DNA from: Celeribacter marinus
GTDB taxonomy: Bacteria; Pseudomonadota; Alphaproteobacteria; Rhodobacterales; Rhodobacteraceae
Reading direction: 5' to 3'
Length of the DNA stretch: 64,000 nucleotides
Assembly (NCBI RefSeq): GCF_001308265.1
Contig: NZ_CP012023.1
Span: 758,932-822,931 of the forward strand
Positions 1-8,654 of this stretch are shown here, piece by piece (within the stretch, counting starts at the first letter, position 1; each line of letters opens with the position of its first letter). The position numbers were made by a program, and so were the translations under genes. Below the pieces are notes generated by a model. It saw nothing but the letters and a program-made list of their open reading frames with translations, did not search any database and was not told the origin of the DNA.

Positions 1-2007
1 TCCTCGAAAAAGCATCTGCGCGGCCTGCCCACCACTGGACCACAAGTGATCTGTGGACCCGGCGAGAACGCGGGCATTGTCGACATCGGTGACGGCCAAT
101 GCGTGGTCTTTAAAATGGAAAGCCACAACCACCCCTCCTACATCGAACCCTATCAGGGCGCGGCTACGGGCGTGGGCGGCATTTTGCGCGATGTCTTTAC
201 CATGGGCGCACGGCCAATTGCGGCGATGAACTCGCTGTCCTTTGGCGTCAAAGAACACCCCAAAACCCGTCAACTTGTCCACGGTGTGGTCGAGGGCGTG
301 GGCGGCTACGGCAACTGTTTCGGCGTGCCGACCGTGGGCGGCGAAGTTCGGTTCCACAAAGCGTACAACGGCAACTGCCTTGTAAACGCGTTCGCGGCGG
401 GCCTCGCCGATACCGACAAAATTTTCTACTCGGCGGCCTCCGGTGTTGGCATGCCCGTTGTCTACCTTGGCGCGAAAACGGGCCGTGATGGCGTGGGCGG
501 CGCGACCATGGCCTCCGCCGAGTTCGACGACACCATTGAGGACAAACGCCCCACCGTTCAAGTCGGCGATCCGTTCACCGAAAAATGCCTGATGGAAGCC
601 ACCTTGGAACTGATGGCCACGGGTGCCGTGATCTCTATTCAGGATATGGGCGCGGCCGGCCTGACCTGTTCCGCCGTAGAAATGGGCGACAAGGGCAAAC
701 TCGGCATTCGCCTTGATCTCGAAAACGTGCCACAGCGCGAAACCAACATGACCGCTTATGAAATGATGCTCTCCGAGTCCCAAGAGCGCATGCTCATGGT
801 CCTCAAACCAGAGAAAGAAGATGTCGCGCGCGCCGTGTTCGAAAAATGGGATCTCGATTTCGCCATCGTCGGCGAAACCATTTCCGAGGACCGCTTCCTC
901 ATTATGCATAACGGCGTGTGCATGGGCGATCTGCCCCTGTCCACGCTCGCCTCCTCAGCCCCTGAATACGACCGCCCATGGGTGCCAACACCCGCCGCCG
1001 CCGCCGTTGAGGACGTACCACAAATCGACCCGATTGATGGCCTTAAGGGGCTGATTTCATCGCCAAACTATGCGTCCAAAGCATGGGTCTACGAGCAATA
1101 TGACACCCAAGTCATGGGCGACACGGTGCAAAAACCGGGTCTGGGCGCGGGCGTGATCCGCATCCACGACACGGGAAAAATGCTCGCCTTTACCTCGGAC
1201 GTGACCCCGCGCTACGTCAAGGCCAACCCAGTCGAGGGCGGCAAACAGGCAGTCGCAGAAGCCTACCGCAATCTCATTGCAACAGGCGCGACCCCTCTCG
1301 CCACCACGGACAACCTGAACTTCGGCAACCCCGAAAAGCCCGAGATCATGGGGCAATTTGTGGGCGCGTTGGACGGGATCAGCCAAGCAGTGTCCTTCCT
1401 CGATATGCCCATCGTTTCTGGCAACGTCTCGCTCTACAACGAGAGCTACGGCGAGGGCATCCTGCCTACCCCGACCATTGGCGCAGTTGGCCTCATCGCC
1501 AATGAGGACGAGCTGATTTTCGGCCTGCCCAATGAGGGCGATATGGCCATTCTCATCGGCGAAACACACGGCCACCTTGGTCAATCGGCGCTCCTCGCCG
1601 AAGTGTTCAACCGCGAAGATGGCGATGCGCCTCACGTTGATCTGGCCCTCGAAAAACGCAATGGCGAATTCCTGCGCGCCAACGGCAAACTGGTGTCCTC
1701 TGCCTCTGACCTATCCGATGGCGGTCTAGCACTGGCGGCGTTTGAGATGGCCGAGGCCGCGGGACTGGGCCTGACACTTGATGACAATGACACCGCGCAA
1801 CTGTTTGGCGAGGATCAAGCCCGCTATCTTGTGGCCTGTTCATTCGATCAAGCCGAAGCATTGATGGTTGCCGCAGGGCAAGCGGGCGTGACACTTGCCA
1901 CGGTCGGTAAATTCGGCGGTGACACGGTCCAGATGGGTGGCGCATCCGCGCCAATGGCCGAGCTGTCCGCGATATACCGTGGCACCTTTGGCGAGACTTT
2001 CGCCTAA
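1..2007 (+). CDS. purL: Phosphoribosylformylglycinamidine synthase II, 3' part
   Basis: This is the large subunit of FGAM synthase, which uses ATP and glutamine-derived ammonia to turn FGAR into FGAM in de novo purine synthesis. The reading frame is open from the first base of the window, so the N-terminus lies outside it; the first internal Met at base 46 is not the start. The visible part carries the [21 protein letters not shown] metal and nucleotide-binding segment near its beginning and two further AIRS/PurM-like halves, with [12 protein letters not shown] near the C-terminus. A GC-rich hairpin with a T-rich tail follows the stop codon, so purL ends its transcript. Small-type PurL normally partners PurS and PurQ, which are not in view. 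Identification is secure. Confidence 0.97.
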   Translation, partial: SSKKHLRGLPTTGPQVICGPGENAGIVDIGDGQCVVFKMESHNHPSYIEPYQGAATGVGGILRDVFTMGARPIAAMNSLSFGVKEHPKTRQLVHGVVEGVGGYGNCFGVPTVGGEVRFHKAYNGNCLVNAFAAGLADTDKIFYSAASGVGMPVVYLGAKTGRDGVGGATMASAEFDDTIEDKRPTVQVGDPFTEKCLMEATLELMATGAVISIQDMGAAGLTCSAVEMGDKGKLGIRLDLENVPQRETNMTAYEMMLSESQERMLMVLKPEKEDVARAVFEKWDLDFAIVGETISEDRFLIMHNGVCMGDLPLSTLASSAPEYDRPWVPTPAAAAVEDVPQIDPIDGLKGLISSPNYASKAWVYEQYDTQVMGDTVQKPGLGAGVIRIHDTGKMLAFTSDVTPRYVKANPVEGGKQAVAEAYRNLIATGATPLATTDNLNFGNPEKPEIMGQFVGALDGISQAVSFLDMPIVSGNVSLYNESYGEGILPTPTIGAVGLIANEDELIFGLPNEGDMAILIGETHGHLGQSALLAEVFNREDGDAPHVDLALEKRNGEFLRANGKLVSSASDLSDGGLALAAFEMAEAAGLGLTLDDNDTAQLFGEDQARYLVACSFDQAEALMVAAGQAGVTLATVGKFGGDTVQMGGASAPMAELSAIYRGTFGETFA

Positions 2008-2034
2008 ACCCGAACGCCCATACACCACCAGATC

Positions 2035-2070
2035 AAAGGCCCGCCCGTTCTGCGCGGGCCTTTCCTTTTT
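2035..2070 (+). terminator. Rho-independent terminator after purL
   Basis: Perfect 10-bp inverted repeat (AAAGGCCCGC at 2035-2044 and GCGGGCCTTT at 2054-2063), followed by a T-rich tract. It lies 28 bases after the purL stop and ends about 27 bases before the next start codon. Confidence 0.85.
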
Positions 2071-2096
2071 CTCCCCCATAGGCCACGCTCACTTAC

Positions 2097-2582
2097 ATGG
2101 ATCACCTGCCCTCTCTCACCTCCGATTGTAGCCAATGCGCCGCACTTTGCTGTGTCGGGCTGACATTGGATCAAGGCGAGTTGTTCGCGATCGACAAGCC
2201 GAGCGGCACGCCCTGCCCCAATCTGTCGCGCGATTGTCGATGCACCATCCACACCGATCTTGTGGACAAGGGCATGACTGGGTGCACCCTGTATGACTGT
2301 GCGGGGGCGGGCCAGCGGGTGGTGCAAATGCGGTTCAACGGCGAAAGCTGGCGCGACGATCCCACGCTTTTGCCCGCGATGATGCGCGACTTTAACGCAC
2401 TCAAACCGCTTCACGAACGCATGGCGCAACTGGTCGAGGCAGGCACGCTTGACCTCACGCCCAACCTTGAGGCCGAACGCGTAGCGCTTTTGACCCGACA
2501 CGCGCGGGTTTGGTCGGACAGTGACACGCTGCGCAACCGGTTCGACGCATTTGTGAGCGCTCTGGCGCAGGCAAATCCGTGA
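2097..2582 (+). CDS. Cys-rich YkgJ-like metal-binding protein
   Basis: 161-residue cytosolic protein without signal peptide. Nine cysteines sit in the first 70 residues (C11, C14, C18, C19, C40, C47, C49, C63, C68). This matches the pattern of the YkgJ / zinc- or iron-chelating CxxCxxxCC family, and a metal or Fe-S site is likely. The second half (about 80-161) is helical and lacks cysteine, which may be a separate domain. No enzyme activity can be assigned. The gene is followed closely by a bolA-grxD pair, whose products handle Fe-S clusters; that makes an Fe-S role attractive, but it remains an inference from position. Confidence 0.7.
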   Translation: MDHLPSLTSDCSQCAALCCVGLTLDQGELFAIDKPSGTPCPNLSRDCRCTIHTDLVDKGMTGCTLYDCAGAGQRVVQMRFNGESWRDDPTLLPAMMRDFNALKPLHERMAQLVEAGTLDLTPNLEAERVALLTRHARVWSDSDTLRNRFDAFVSALAQANP

Positions 2583-2669
2583 TCCACCTTGCAGCGCGCG
2601 CACCGCGCTATTAGGTTCTGAGCAACCGAAATCCAAATCCACCACAGATCAAGCATGGAGCGCCCGTAA

Positions 2670-2900
2670 ATGGCCATCACCACCACCGAGATCGAACACC
2701 TGATCCGTGCCGCCTTTCCCGATGCACATATCATCGTGCAAAGCGATGACGGTCACCACTTTGCGGCCGAAGTGGTCGATGAAAGCTTTCGCGGGCAAAA
2801 CCGTGTCCAACAACAACGCCGCGTAAACGCAGCCGTTAAGGCCAAACTCGACAGTGGCGAATTGCACGCCATGGCGCTGACCACCCGCGCGCCCGAATAA
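2670..2900 (+). CDS. BolA-family protein
   Basis: 76-residue BolA/IbaG-like protein with the compact BolA fold. It has His29-His30 in the loop that supplies cluster ligands when BolA proteins pair with monothiol glutaredoxins, and the RVQQQRRVNAAV recognition helix in the second half. BolA proteins form heterodimers with CGFS glutaredoxins that bind or move [2Fe-2S] clusters. A CGFS glutaredoxin gene begins 52 bases downstream on the same strand, the classic arrangement. The small IbaG-type length argues against the longer stationary-phase BolA1. There is no signal or membrane segment. Confidence 0.9.
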   Translation: MAITTTEIEHLIRAAFPDAHIIVQSDDGHHFAAEVVDESFRGQNRVQQQRRVNAAVKAKLDSGELHAMALTTRAPE

Positions 2901-2952
2901 AGCGGGACAATCACCGCTTTAAACCACAGATATCACGTAGAAAGTTCCAATC

Positions 2953-3312
2953 ATGTCCGCCAAAGAAACCATTCAAAACACCGTCGACACCAATGATGTT
3001 GTGCTCTTTATGAAAGGCACAAAATCCGCACCACAGTGTGGCTTTTCCTCAAAAGTCGCCGGTATTCTCAACTTTATGTGCCTTGAGTACACAGACGTGA
3101 ACGTGCTCGCGGATGACGAAATCCGCCAGGGGATCAAAGAGTTCTCCGATTGGCCGACTATCCCACAGCTCTACATCAAAGGCGAGTTTGTCGGTGGGTG
3201 TGATATCGTTATCGAAATGACGCTGTCGGGTGAGCTGGACCAAGCGTTCGTGGACAAAGGCGTGGCATTCGACGCTGAAAAAGCCGAACAGATCCGCGCT
3301 GCAAACGGCTAA
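2953..3312 (+). CDS. grxD: Monothiol glutaredoxin (CGFS type, Grx4)
   Basis: 119-residue monothiol glutaredoxin with the diagnostic CGFS site at residues 29-32, a [11 protein letters not shown] segment containing the cis-Pro loop, and a GGCDI glutathione-binding motif. Proteins of this class carry a glutathione-coordinated [2Fe-2S] cluster and hand it to acceptors; they are poor thiol reductases. Placement directly after a bolA gene supports a shared transcript and a Grx-BolA complex. The length is normal for single-domain Grx4/Grx5. A bidirectional hairpin separates it from the convergent zapA. Confidence 0.95.
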   Translation: MSAKETIQNTVDTNDVVLFMKGTKSAPQCGFSSKVAGILNFMCLEYTDVNVLADDEIRQGIKEFSDWPTIPQLYIKGEFVGGCDIVIEMTLSGELDQAFVDKGVAFDAEKAEQIRAANG

Positions 3313-3335
3313 CCCGTTGCCACCCATCCAGACAT

Positions 3336-3369
3336 AAAAACGGCGGAAAGATCACTCTTCCCGCCTTTT
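3336..3369. terminator. Bidirectional terminator between grxD and zapA
   Basis: Stem GGCGGAAAGA (3342-3351) against TCTTCCCGCC (3356-3365), one mismatch, with a 4-base loop. There is an A-run on the left and a T-run on the right, so it can stop both convergent transcripts. Confidence 0.75.
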
Positions 3370-3387
3370 CCTATTATCTTCATAGAC

Positions 3388-3795
3388 TTAGCTTTGCGCA
3401 GACAATCCCAAGCGATCTTCCAACTCGCCCGCCATGGCTTCGCTGCGCGCCGCAAGCTCCGCAAGGGAATCGCGCACACCTTGTGGCACAACGGGAACTT
3501 CGATGCGCTCGGGCTCAGGTTTGGGTTGCGACCGCATTTCCTCAATCAACGCTTCTTGCGCGCCAAGTTTGGCCTCTAACGAGCGCAGTTTTTCGTCCAT
3601 CCCTGCCGTTTTATCGGCCAGCATAAGGCCCGACATCAACAACATACGCGCCTCGGGCATCCGCCCGATCTGGCTCGACAAAACCGCCGCTTCGGTTTCA
3701 AGCAAGGACGCCGCAGATTTCAAGAAATGCTCCTCGCCCTCCTGACACGCCACCTCATATGTGCGACCACCGATATTTACACTGACGTCTGGCAT
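3388..3795 (-). CDS. zapA: Cell division protein ZapA
   Basis: 135-residue ZapA-like protein. The N-terminal part (MPDVSVNIGGRTYEVAC) is the typical ZapA beta-hairpin start, followed by a long helix rich in Glu and Leu and a charged C-terminal tail with a Pro-rich break near residue 90. ZapA binds FtsZ and bundles protofilaments at the division ring. The Met at 3795 is chosen over an in-frame ATG 33 bases upstream because it matches the family N-terminus. It lies one base after the stop of an upstream coiled-coil gene, so the two are translated from one message. Confidence 0.88.
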   Translation of the reverse strand: MPDVSVNIGGRTYEVACQEGEEHFLKSAASLLETEAAVLSSQIGRMPEARMLLMSGLMLADKTAGMDEKLRSLEAKLGAQEALIEEMRSQPKPEPERIEVPVVPQGVRDSLAELAARSEAMAGELEDRLGLSAQS

Positions 3796-3796
3796 C

Positions 3797-4327
3797 TCAC
3801 AGTTCCTTCGTTTCAGCGGCAACCACATCGTGCGGCAACGCCGCCTTGAGGTCCGAGATTAACCCGTCAAGCGCCACACGCTCTGTAGCGCGCACCTGTT
3901 CCAACGCCTGTACATCCGCACTGAGCGCCGCGTTGATCAAGTCGGCATCGCCCACGCCCGCAGCATTTGCATCGCGCAACGCCGTGTTGTTTGCGCGCAA
4001 GGTATCGTTGGCATGACGTAAACCCGTCATAGCGCGTTCGAGGTCGTAAATCTGACGGTGCAGAGTTTCAACCTCGCCCTCCAAGGCGGCAACATGGGTA
4101 TTTTGTTTGTCGTGGATCGCCTTCACGCGCGCTTCCATCTGCGCGTTGGCGTCTTTTTCGGTTTCAAGCGCTTCATTGAGGCGGCCAATTTCGGCTTCCA
4201 TCTCGTCGCTTGCGATACCGCCAACTTCAGGCGCTGCTGCGGCGCGCTCCTCGGCCACGCTCACCGCCCGACCGATCCGCTCCAACGCGGAGGTAATCCG
4301 CTCTTCTAGTTCAGAAATGTCGCTCAT
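3797..4327 (-). CDS. Coiled-coil protein co-transcribed with zapA
   Basis: 176-residue acidic protein, predicted almost entirely coiled coil. Heptad-like Leu/Glu/Ala runs cover about residues 5-30, 45-110 and 130-165, with no membrane segment or signal. It is not a recognised enzyme. It starts with a good Shine-Dalgarno (GAGGG) upstream of the ATG at 4327, and its stop abuts zapA. That linkage suggests a partner of ZapA at the Z-ring, comparable in role to ZapB, but there is no sequence evidence for homology to ZapB. The divergent neighbour is transketolase. Confidence 0.75.
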   Translation of the reverse strand: MSDISELEERITSALERIGRAVSVAEERAAAAPEVGGIASDEMEAEIGRLNEALETEKDANAQMEARVKAIHDKQNTHVAALEGEVETLHRQIYDLERAMTGLRHANDTLRANNTALRDANAAGVGDADLINAALSADVQALEQVRATERVALDGLISDLKAALPHDVVAAETKEL

Positions 4328-4646
4328 TCGCCCTCACTCGTTCTCTCTCTTTGTCCGGTGCTGCGGCGTTGTATCCGGCACGGCCAAAGATCTGTACGCA
4401 CTCTATGCGCTCTTGATTCGAGAGCCTAGCGCAACCGTGCCGCATTACCAATATCTCTACCGCCATTCCCCTCTTTCGAGCGCTCGTTTGCGCGCGGACT
4501 ATCAATTTTGGCCACACACGCCCCCCTAAAGACCACGATTGCGGCAACGATCCTTGAACTTCCCCACCGTGTTGGTATCACAGGCGCACTCGATCGCGTG
4601 CCCATCCGCGATCCACACATATCAGTCTGTTCAAGGAGACCCATAC
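4328..4646. other. 319-bp divergent intergenic region (zapA operon / tkt)
   Basis: The region lies between two divergent start codons and must hold both promoters. Nothing here could be assigned as a gene or RNA. Because 6S RNA adjoins zapA in many proteobacteria the stretch was read with that in mind, but the closed long hairpin with an open central bubble could not be drawn. The only clear element is the AAGGAGA ribosome-binding site at 4633-4639 before the transketolase GTG. Confidence 0.5.
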
Positions 4647-6665
4647 GTGGATATCGCTAAACTGCGCGAAGCGCACCCCGATCACTGGATGCGCGCTGCT
4701 GCCATTCGCACTTTGACACTCGACGCTGTCGCTGCTGCAAACTCCGGTCACTCCGGCATGCCAATGGGCATGGCCGATGTTGCCACGGTCCTGTTTAAGA
4801 ACCACCTCAAATTCGACGCCTCCGCACCGCTTTGGGCGGACCGCGACCGGTTTATCCTGTCGGCGGGTCACGGCTCGATGTTGGTCTACTCGCTGCTGTA
4901 CCTCACCGGATACGAGGAAATGCCGATGGAGCAGATCAAGAACTTCCGCCAGACGGGCGCGAAAACGGCGGGTCACCCCGAGAACTTCCTACTCGACGGC
5001 GTTGAGACTACCACCGGTCCGCTCGGTCAGGGCATCGCCAACGCTGTGGGTTTTGCCATGGCTGAGGAATCTTTGCGCGCGCGCTTTGGCGCAAAGCTGC
5101 AAAACCACTTCACCTATTGCATCGCTGGTGACGGCTGCCTGATGGAAGGCGTGTCCCAAGAGGCAATCGCCCTCGCAGGTCGTCAAAAACTCGGCAAACT
5201 GGTCGTGTTCTGGGACAACAACAACATCACCATCGACGGCACGGTTGATCTGTCTGATCGCACCAACCAGCCGATGCGCTTTAAATCCGCAGGCTGGCAC
5301 GTTCAAGAAATCGACGGCCACGACCCCGAAGCCATTGACGCCGCCATTGAAGCCGCCAAGAAGTCCAAAAAACCGTCGATGATCGCGTGCAAAACGCACA
5401 TCGCGATTGGCCACGCCAAGCAAGACACGTCCAAGGGCCACGGCGCATTGACCGATGCAGCCGAGTTGAAGGCAACGAAAGAAGCCTACGGCGCTCCCCT
5501 TGGTGCCTTCGAAGTCGACGCGAAAGTCAAAGGCGAATGGGAAGCCATCGGCGCCCAAGGCCGCGGTGCCCGCGCCGACTGGCAAGCCCGTTTTGACGAG
5601 CAATCCGAACGTCGTCAGGCCGAGTTTAATCGCGTGTTCGCAGGTGACGCGCCCAAGAAACTGTCGGCTGTGATCAAAGCGTTCAAAAAGCAGATCTCGG
5701 ACGAGCAGCCCAAAATGGCAACGCGGTCCTCGTCGCAAAAAGTGCTCGAAGTGGTCAATCCGATCATGCCCGAGACCTTTGGCGGCTCTGCCGACCTCAC
5801 CGGTTCCAACAACACCCTGACCGAGGGTCTGGGCACGTTTGACGAGACCAACCGCAAAGGCCGCTACGTCTATTACGGCATCCGCGAGCACGGCATGGCC
5901 GCAGCGATGAACGGCCTCGCGTTGCACGGCGGTGTGCGCCCCTACGGCGGTACGTTCTTTTGCTTCACCGATTATGCCCGTGGCGCGATGCGTCTATCGG
6001 CGTTGATGCGTATTCCCGTAACTTACGTCATGACGCACGACTCCATCGGTCTTGGCGAAGATGGCCCGACACACCAACCGGTCGAGCATCTGGCGATTTG
6101 CCGCGCGACACCGAACACCGTGACCATGCGCCCGTGTGATACGGTCGAGACCGCCGAAGCGTGGGAAATTGCGCTGACGTCCCAGACCTCGCCATCCGTT
6201 TTGGTGCTGACCCGTCAGGGTCTGCCGACCTTGCGTACCGAGCATAAGAACAAGAACATGGTAGCCTCTGGCGCCTATGTTCTGGCCGAAGCAGAAGGCA
6301 AACGCCAAGCGATCATCGTGGCCACTGGCTCCGAAGTGTCTCTGGCCATGGAAGCCCGCGAGATTTTGCAAGCCGAGGGTATCGGCACACGCGTTGTCTC
6401 CATGCCCTCCATGGAGCTGTTCGCCGAGCAAGACGAAAGCTACCGCCGCCAAGTTCTGCCGGCAGGTCCGGTGCGCGTTGGCGTCGAGGCGGCGTTGCGT
6501 GCAGGGGGCTGGGATCGTTGGCTGTTGGGCGAACGTGGCCGCGAGAGCAAACAAGCGTTTGTGGGCATGACAGGGTTCGGCTCGTCCGCCCCTGCCGAAG
6601 AGCTCTACGAAAAATATGGCATCACCACCGCCAACATCGTGGCACAGGTCAAAGCCTTGCTCTGA
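4647..6665 (+). CDS. tkt: Transketolase
   Basis: 672-residue thiamine-diphosphate enzyme that moves two-carbon ketol units between pentose, tetrose and hexose phosphates, used in the pentose phosphate pathway and in aromatic and nucleotide precursor supply. Visible signatures are [10 protein letters not shown] near the N-terminus, the ThDP motif running from [10 protein letters not shown] to [10 protein letters not shown], and the catalytic Glu in [13 protein letters not shown]. The start is the GTG at 4647: AAGGAGA lies 7 bases before it and the protein then begins [14 protein letters not shown], as in relatives. The ORF extends 36 codons further upstream without a matching start. A terminator follows. 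Confidence 0.97.
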   Translation: MDIAKLREAHPDHWMRAAAIRTLTLDAVAAANSGHSGMPMGMADVATVLFKNHLKFDASAPLWADRDRFILSAGHGSMLVYSLLYLTGYEEMPMEQIKNFRQTGAKTAGHPENFLLDGVETTTGPLGQGIANAVGFAMAEESLRARFGAKLQNHFTYCIAGDGCLMEGVSQEAIALAGRQKLGKLVVFWDNNNITIDGTVDLSDRTNQPMRFKSAGWHVQEIDGHDPEAIDAAIEAAKKSKKPSMIACKTHIAIGHAKQDTSKGHGALTDAAELKATKEAYGAPLGAFEVDAKVKGEWEAIGAQGRGARADWQARFDEQSERRQAEFNRVFAGDAPKKLSAVIKAFKKQISDEQPKMATRSSSQKVLEVVNPIMPETFGGSADLTGSNNTLTEGLGTFDETNRKGRYVYYGIREHGMAAAMNGLALHGGVRPYGGTFFCFTDYARGAMRLSALMRIPVTYVMTHDSIGLGEDGPTHQPVEHLAICRATPNTVTMRPCDTVETAEAWEIALTSQTSPSVLVLTRQGLPTLRTEHKNKNMVASGAYVLAEAEGKRQAIIVATGSEVSLAMEAREILQAEGIGTRVVSMPSMELFAEQDESYRRQVLPAGPVRVGVEAALRAGGWDRWLLGERGRESKQAFVGMTGFGSSAPAEELYEKYGITTANIVAQVKALL

Positions 6666-6688
6666 CCCACGCCGTGAGATCAAAATTG

Positions 6689-6720
6689 AAAAGCCCGCGC
6701 AGCACTGCGCGGGCTTTTTT
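6689..6720 (+). terminator. Terminator after transketolase
   Basis: 13-bp stem AAAAGCCCGCGCA / TGCGCGGGCTTTT with a 4-base loop, ending in six T. The A-run on the left lets it also serve the convergent small gene ending at 6730. Confidence 0.9.
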
Positions 6721-6729
6721 CGTACGCAT

Positions 6730-6927
6730 TCAATCGTCTTTGGCGCGGCCATGCCCCCACGTGCTGCCCCAATTGGTCATGCCATCAAGGTCATCATCAC
6801 TCAGGCCAGAGCCATCCCCGCCATCGCCGCTATCGTTACTATCCGCACCGTCATCCGCCTGACCTTTGGTCGGGTGGCCGTTTTGCGGTTGCATACGGGT
6901 TTTGTCTTTTTCTCTATCGCTGGTCAT
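6730..6927 (-). CDS. Small acidic hydrophilic protein, unknown
   Basis: 65-residue protein with no hydrophobic segment. The N-terminal third is basic, and the middle is Asp/Ser/Gly-rich (DDGADSNDSGDGGDGSG), ending in WGSTWGHGRAKDD. It is probably disordered. The start at 6927 is favoured by a near-perfect AAAGGAGG 7 bases upstream, while an in-frame ATG 26 codons earlier lacks one. Composition alone gives no function; small Asp/Gly-rich proteins like this occur across Rhodobacteraceae but I know no characterised member. It is convergent with transketolase and divergent from the first gap gene. Confidence 0.65.
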   Translation of the reverse strand: MTSDREKDKTRMQPQNGHPTKGQADDGADSNDSGDGGDGSGLSDDDLDGMTNWGSTWGHGRAKDD

Positions 6928-7036
6928 GTCGTCTCCTCCTTTACTGTGATCGCGCACCCGTAACTTTACCGTAGATCGCCACTGCGCGCCTTGATTGGCC
7001 CCCACACAAATGCGCAGGGCACAGACAGGCGCAATG

Positions 7037-7083
7037 TGTTAGCGCTACCCCCTCATGTTTTCGCTAACATGTTGGCGCTAAAC
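7037..7083. promoter_or_regulatory. Cluster of TGTTNNCGCTAACA-like operators before gap1
   Basis: Three related, imperfectly palindromic 14-mers lie 130-176 bases before the gap1 start: TGTTAGCGCTACCC (7037-7050), TGTTTTCGCTAACA (7056-7069) and TGTTGGCGCTAAAC (7070-7083). They share the TGTT..CGCTA core with a CpG-centred palindrome, typical of LacI-family sites. The Rhodobacter regulator CceR, a LacI-family controller of central carbon metabolism, is a natural candidate from established knowledge; the match to its exact consensus is from memory and unverified. A related site precedes gap2. Confidence 0.6.
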
Positions 7084-7097
7084 GGGTTTTCGGCCTC

Positions 7098-7115
7098 CGT
7101 ATACTTGCGTATACG
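7098..7115. promoter_or_regulatory. Perfect palindrome CGTATAC-TTGC-GTATACG
   Basis: Seven-base arms with a 4-base spacer, 98 bases before the gap1 start and 15 bases after the operator cluster. GTATAC half-sites are typical of GntR-family regulators. It could be a second operator or an early-transcript hairpin. Confidence 0.5.
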
Positions 7116-7212
7116 CCTGACCAAGGATCAGGCTGGCCCATTTGCCCGATCCCCAACACGCACATGGCGCGCACACCCCGCGCACCGCCGCAGTAGGGAG
7201 CATAAGGTAAGC

Positions 7213-8214
7213 ATGACGATCAAACTTGGCATCAACGGTTTTGGCCGTATCGGACGTTGCACATTGGCACACATTGCTGAGGCAGGCCTCAACGAGGTCG
7301 AAGTGGTTAAAATCAACGCCACCGGCCCTATTGAGACCAACGCCCACTTGCTCAAATACGATAGCGTCCACGGACGGTTTGGCGGCCCTGTTGCGGTAAA
7401 CGGCAACACCATGGATTTAGGGCGCGGCCCGATCCAAGTGATGTCCACCTATGAGCCTGACGAGTTGGATTGGGAGGGCGTCGATGTCGTGCTCGAATGC
7501 ACAGGAAAATTCAACGATGGCCACCGCGCGGACGTCCACATGCGCCGAGGGGCCAAAAAAGTCCTGATCTCTGCGCCCGCCAAAAACGTCGACCGCACGG
7601 TTGTGTTCGGGGTGAACCACCGCGACCTGCGCGACGACGAGCGTATGGTGTCCAACGGATCGTGCACCACCAATTGCCTCGCGCCACTGGCCAAAGTTCT
7701 CAATGACGCCGTGGGCATCGAGAGCGGCATCATGACAACGATCCACTCCTACACGGGCGACCAGCCCACGTTGGACCGCCGCCACCCCGACCTCTACCGC
7801 GCCCGCGCCGCAGCCCTCGCGATGATCCCGACCTCTACGGGTGCTGCAAAAGCGCTTGGTGAGGTGCTTCCCGAACTGAGCGGCAAACTCGACGGCACCT
7901 CCATGCGCGTGCCGACCCCGAACGTCTCCGCCGTCGACCTGACATTCCAAGCGGGCAAGGACGTGAGCGTGGCCGACATCAACGAAATCGTGCGCGAGGC
8001 CGCAATGGGTCACATGGGTATGGTCTTGGGCTATGATCCCGAACCCAAGGTCTCGATCGATTTCAACCACACCACCGAGAGCTGCATCTTTGCCCCAGAG
8101 CAAACCAAAGTGATCGGGCGCACCGTGCGCGTCTTGGCATGGTACGATAACGAATGGGGATTCTCGGCGCGGATGGCCGATGTTGCCGCCGCCATGGGGC
8201 GCTTGTCGCACTAA
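7213..8214 (+). CDS. Glyceraldehyde-3-phosphate dehydrogenase paralogue 1 (NADP- or E4P-type?)
   Basis: 333-residue type I GAPDH fold: INGFGRIGR dinucleotide-binding loop, catalytic Cys151 in SNGSCTTNC, HSYTGDQ and WYDNEWGFS signatures. The residue after the second beta strand is Ala36 (KINATG), where the paralogue 1.4 kb downstream has Asp36 (AINDLG). That Asp hydrogen-bonds the NAD ribose, and its loss, as in Bacillus GapB, favours NADP or a switch toward erythrose-4-phosphate. The catalytic loop also has Gly in place of Ala before SCTTNC. I infer an NADP-linked gluconeogenic GAPDH or an E4P dehydrogenase; the reaction is not proven. The ATG at 7213 gives the family N-terminus. Three putative operators and a palindrome sit upstream. 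Confidence 0.9.
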   Translation: MTIKLGINGFGRIGRCTLAHIAEAGLNEVEVVKINATGPIETNAHLLKYDSVHGRFGGPVAVNGNTMDLGRGPIQVMSTYEPDELDWEGVDVVLECTGKFNDGHRADVHMRRGAKKVLISAPAKNVDRTVVFGVNHRDLRDDERMVSNGSCTTNCLAPLAKVLNDAVGIESGIMTTIHSYTGDQPTLDRRHPDLYRARAAALAMIPTSTGAAKALGEVLPELSGKLDGTSMRVPTPNVSAVDLTFQAGKDVSVADINEIVREAAMGHMGMVLGYDPEPKVSIDFNHTTESCIFAPEQTKVIGRTVRVLAWYDNEWGFSARMADVAAAMGRLSH

Positions 8215-8366
8215 GATCACACACCGCCACCGCACGACCACATATGCGCGCCTGACATCCCTGTCGGGCGCGTCTGTCATTGTGTGCACTCTCAATGCTC
8301 ATCCCCCTTCCCTTCGTCGCGCACCAGTGACACAATATGCCAACTGGAACTCGAACGGGCCTTTGC

Positions 8367-8510
8367 ATGACCAACTCCATCGCCTTAGGGCTTGCCATCG
8401 TCATCTTGGTCGCGCTTGGCCTCGACTTTGGCGTGAATGATGGAACAGCCTCGCTGTTTTTGGCGCGCAAAATGCTTGGCGTGCTCCACTACATTGCTTT
8501 CTGGCGCTGA
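8367..8510 (+). CDS. 47-residue single-span membrane peptide between the gap genes
   Basis: Small ORF starting MTNSIALGLAIVILVALGLDFG and ending in LARKMLGVLHYIAFWR. It has one hydrophobic helix (about residues 4-21), then a short amphipathic tail with a final Trp-Arg. The ribosome-binding site is weak. I recall similar 45-50-residue peptides at this position in other roseobacter genomes, but cannot check that here. It sits 152 bases after gap1 and 144 bases before gap2 on the same strand. A membrane peptide that tethers or regulates GAPDH is conceivable, purely by position. The alternative is a chance ORF. Confidence 0.65.
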   Translation: MTNSIALGLAIVILVALGLDFGVNDGTASLFLARKMLGVLHYIAFWR

Positions 8511-8551
8511 GGCGCGCGCTTTCGCGGTTGACCTTTTCGCTATGATCGCGA

Positions 8552-8565
8552 TGTTAGCGATAACT
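8552..8565. promoter_or_regulatory. Operator-like TGTTAGCGATAACT before gap2
   Basis: GTTA-GCGA-TAAC palindrome about 90 bases before the gap2 start, matching the TGTTAGCG half found three times before gap1. It lies a few bases downstream of a TATGAT hexamer (8541-8546) that could be a -10 element, a good place for repression. Confidence 0.55.
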
Positions 8566-8654
8566 GGACCCGACGTCATGAGGCGTCGGCGGATGAGTGA
8601 AGGACGGACCACTGAACGGCCCGCCCTGCCGAACAAGCGTCAAGGAGTGCTGAC

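Noticed and set aside
4328..4646. Possible 6S RNA near zapA
   Set aside because: The region is upstream rather than downstream of zapA, and I could not draw the long closed stem with central bubble.
4989..5927. 312-codon minus-strand frame inside transketolase
   Set aside because: Antisense shadow of a certain gene.
8249..8275. Hairpin after gap1 as a terminator
   Set aside because: GCGCCTGACA / TGTCGGGCGC pairs well but there is no T-run; it is noted only as a possible RNA structure.
7417..8295. 292-codon minus-strand frame opposite gap1
   Set aside because: Antisense shadow; composition is His/Arg/Val-rich and no start signal is present.
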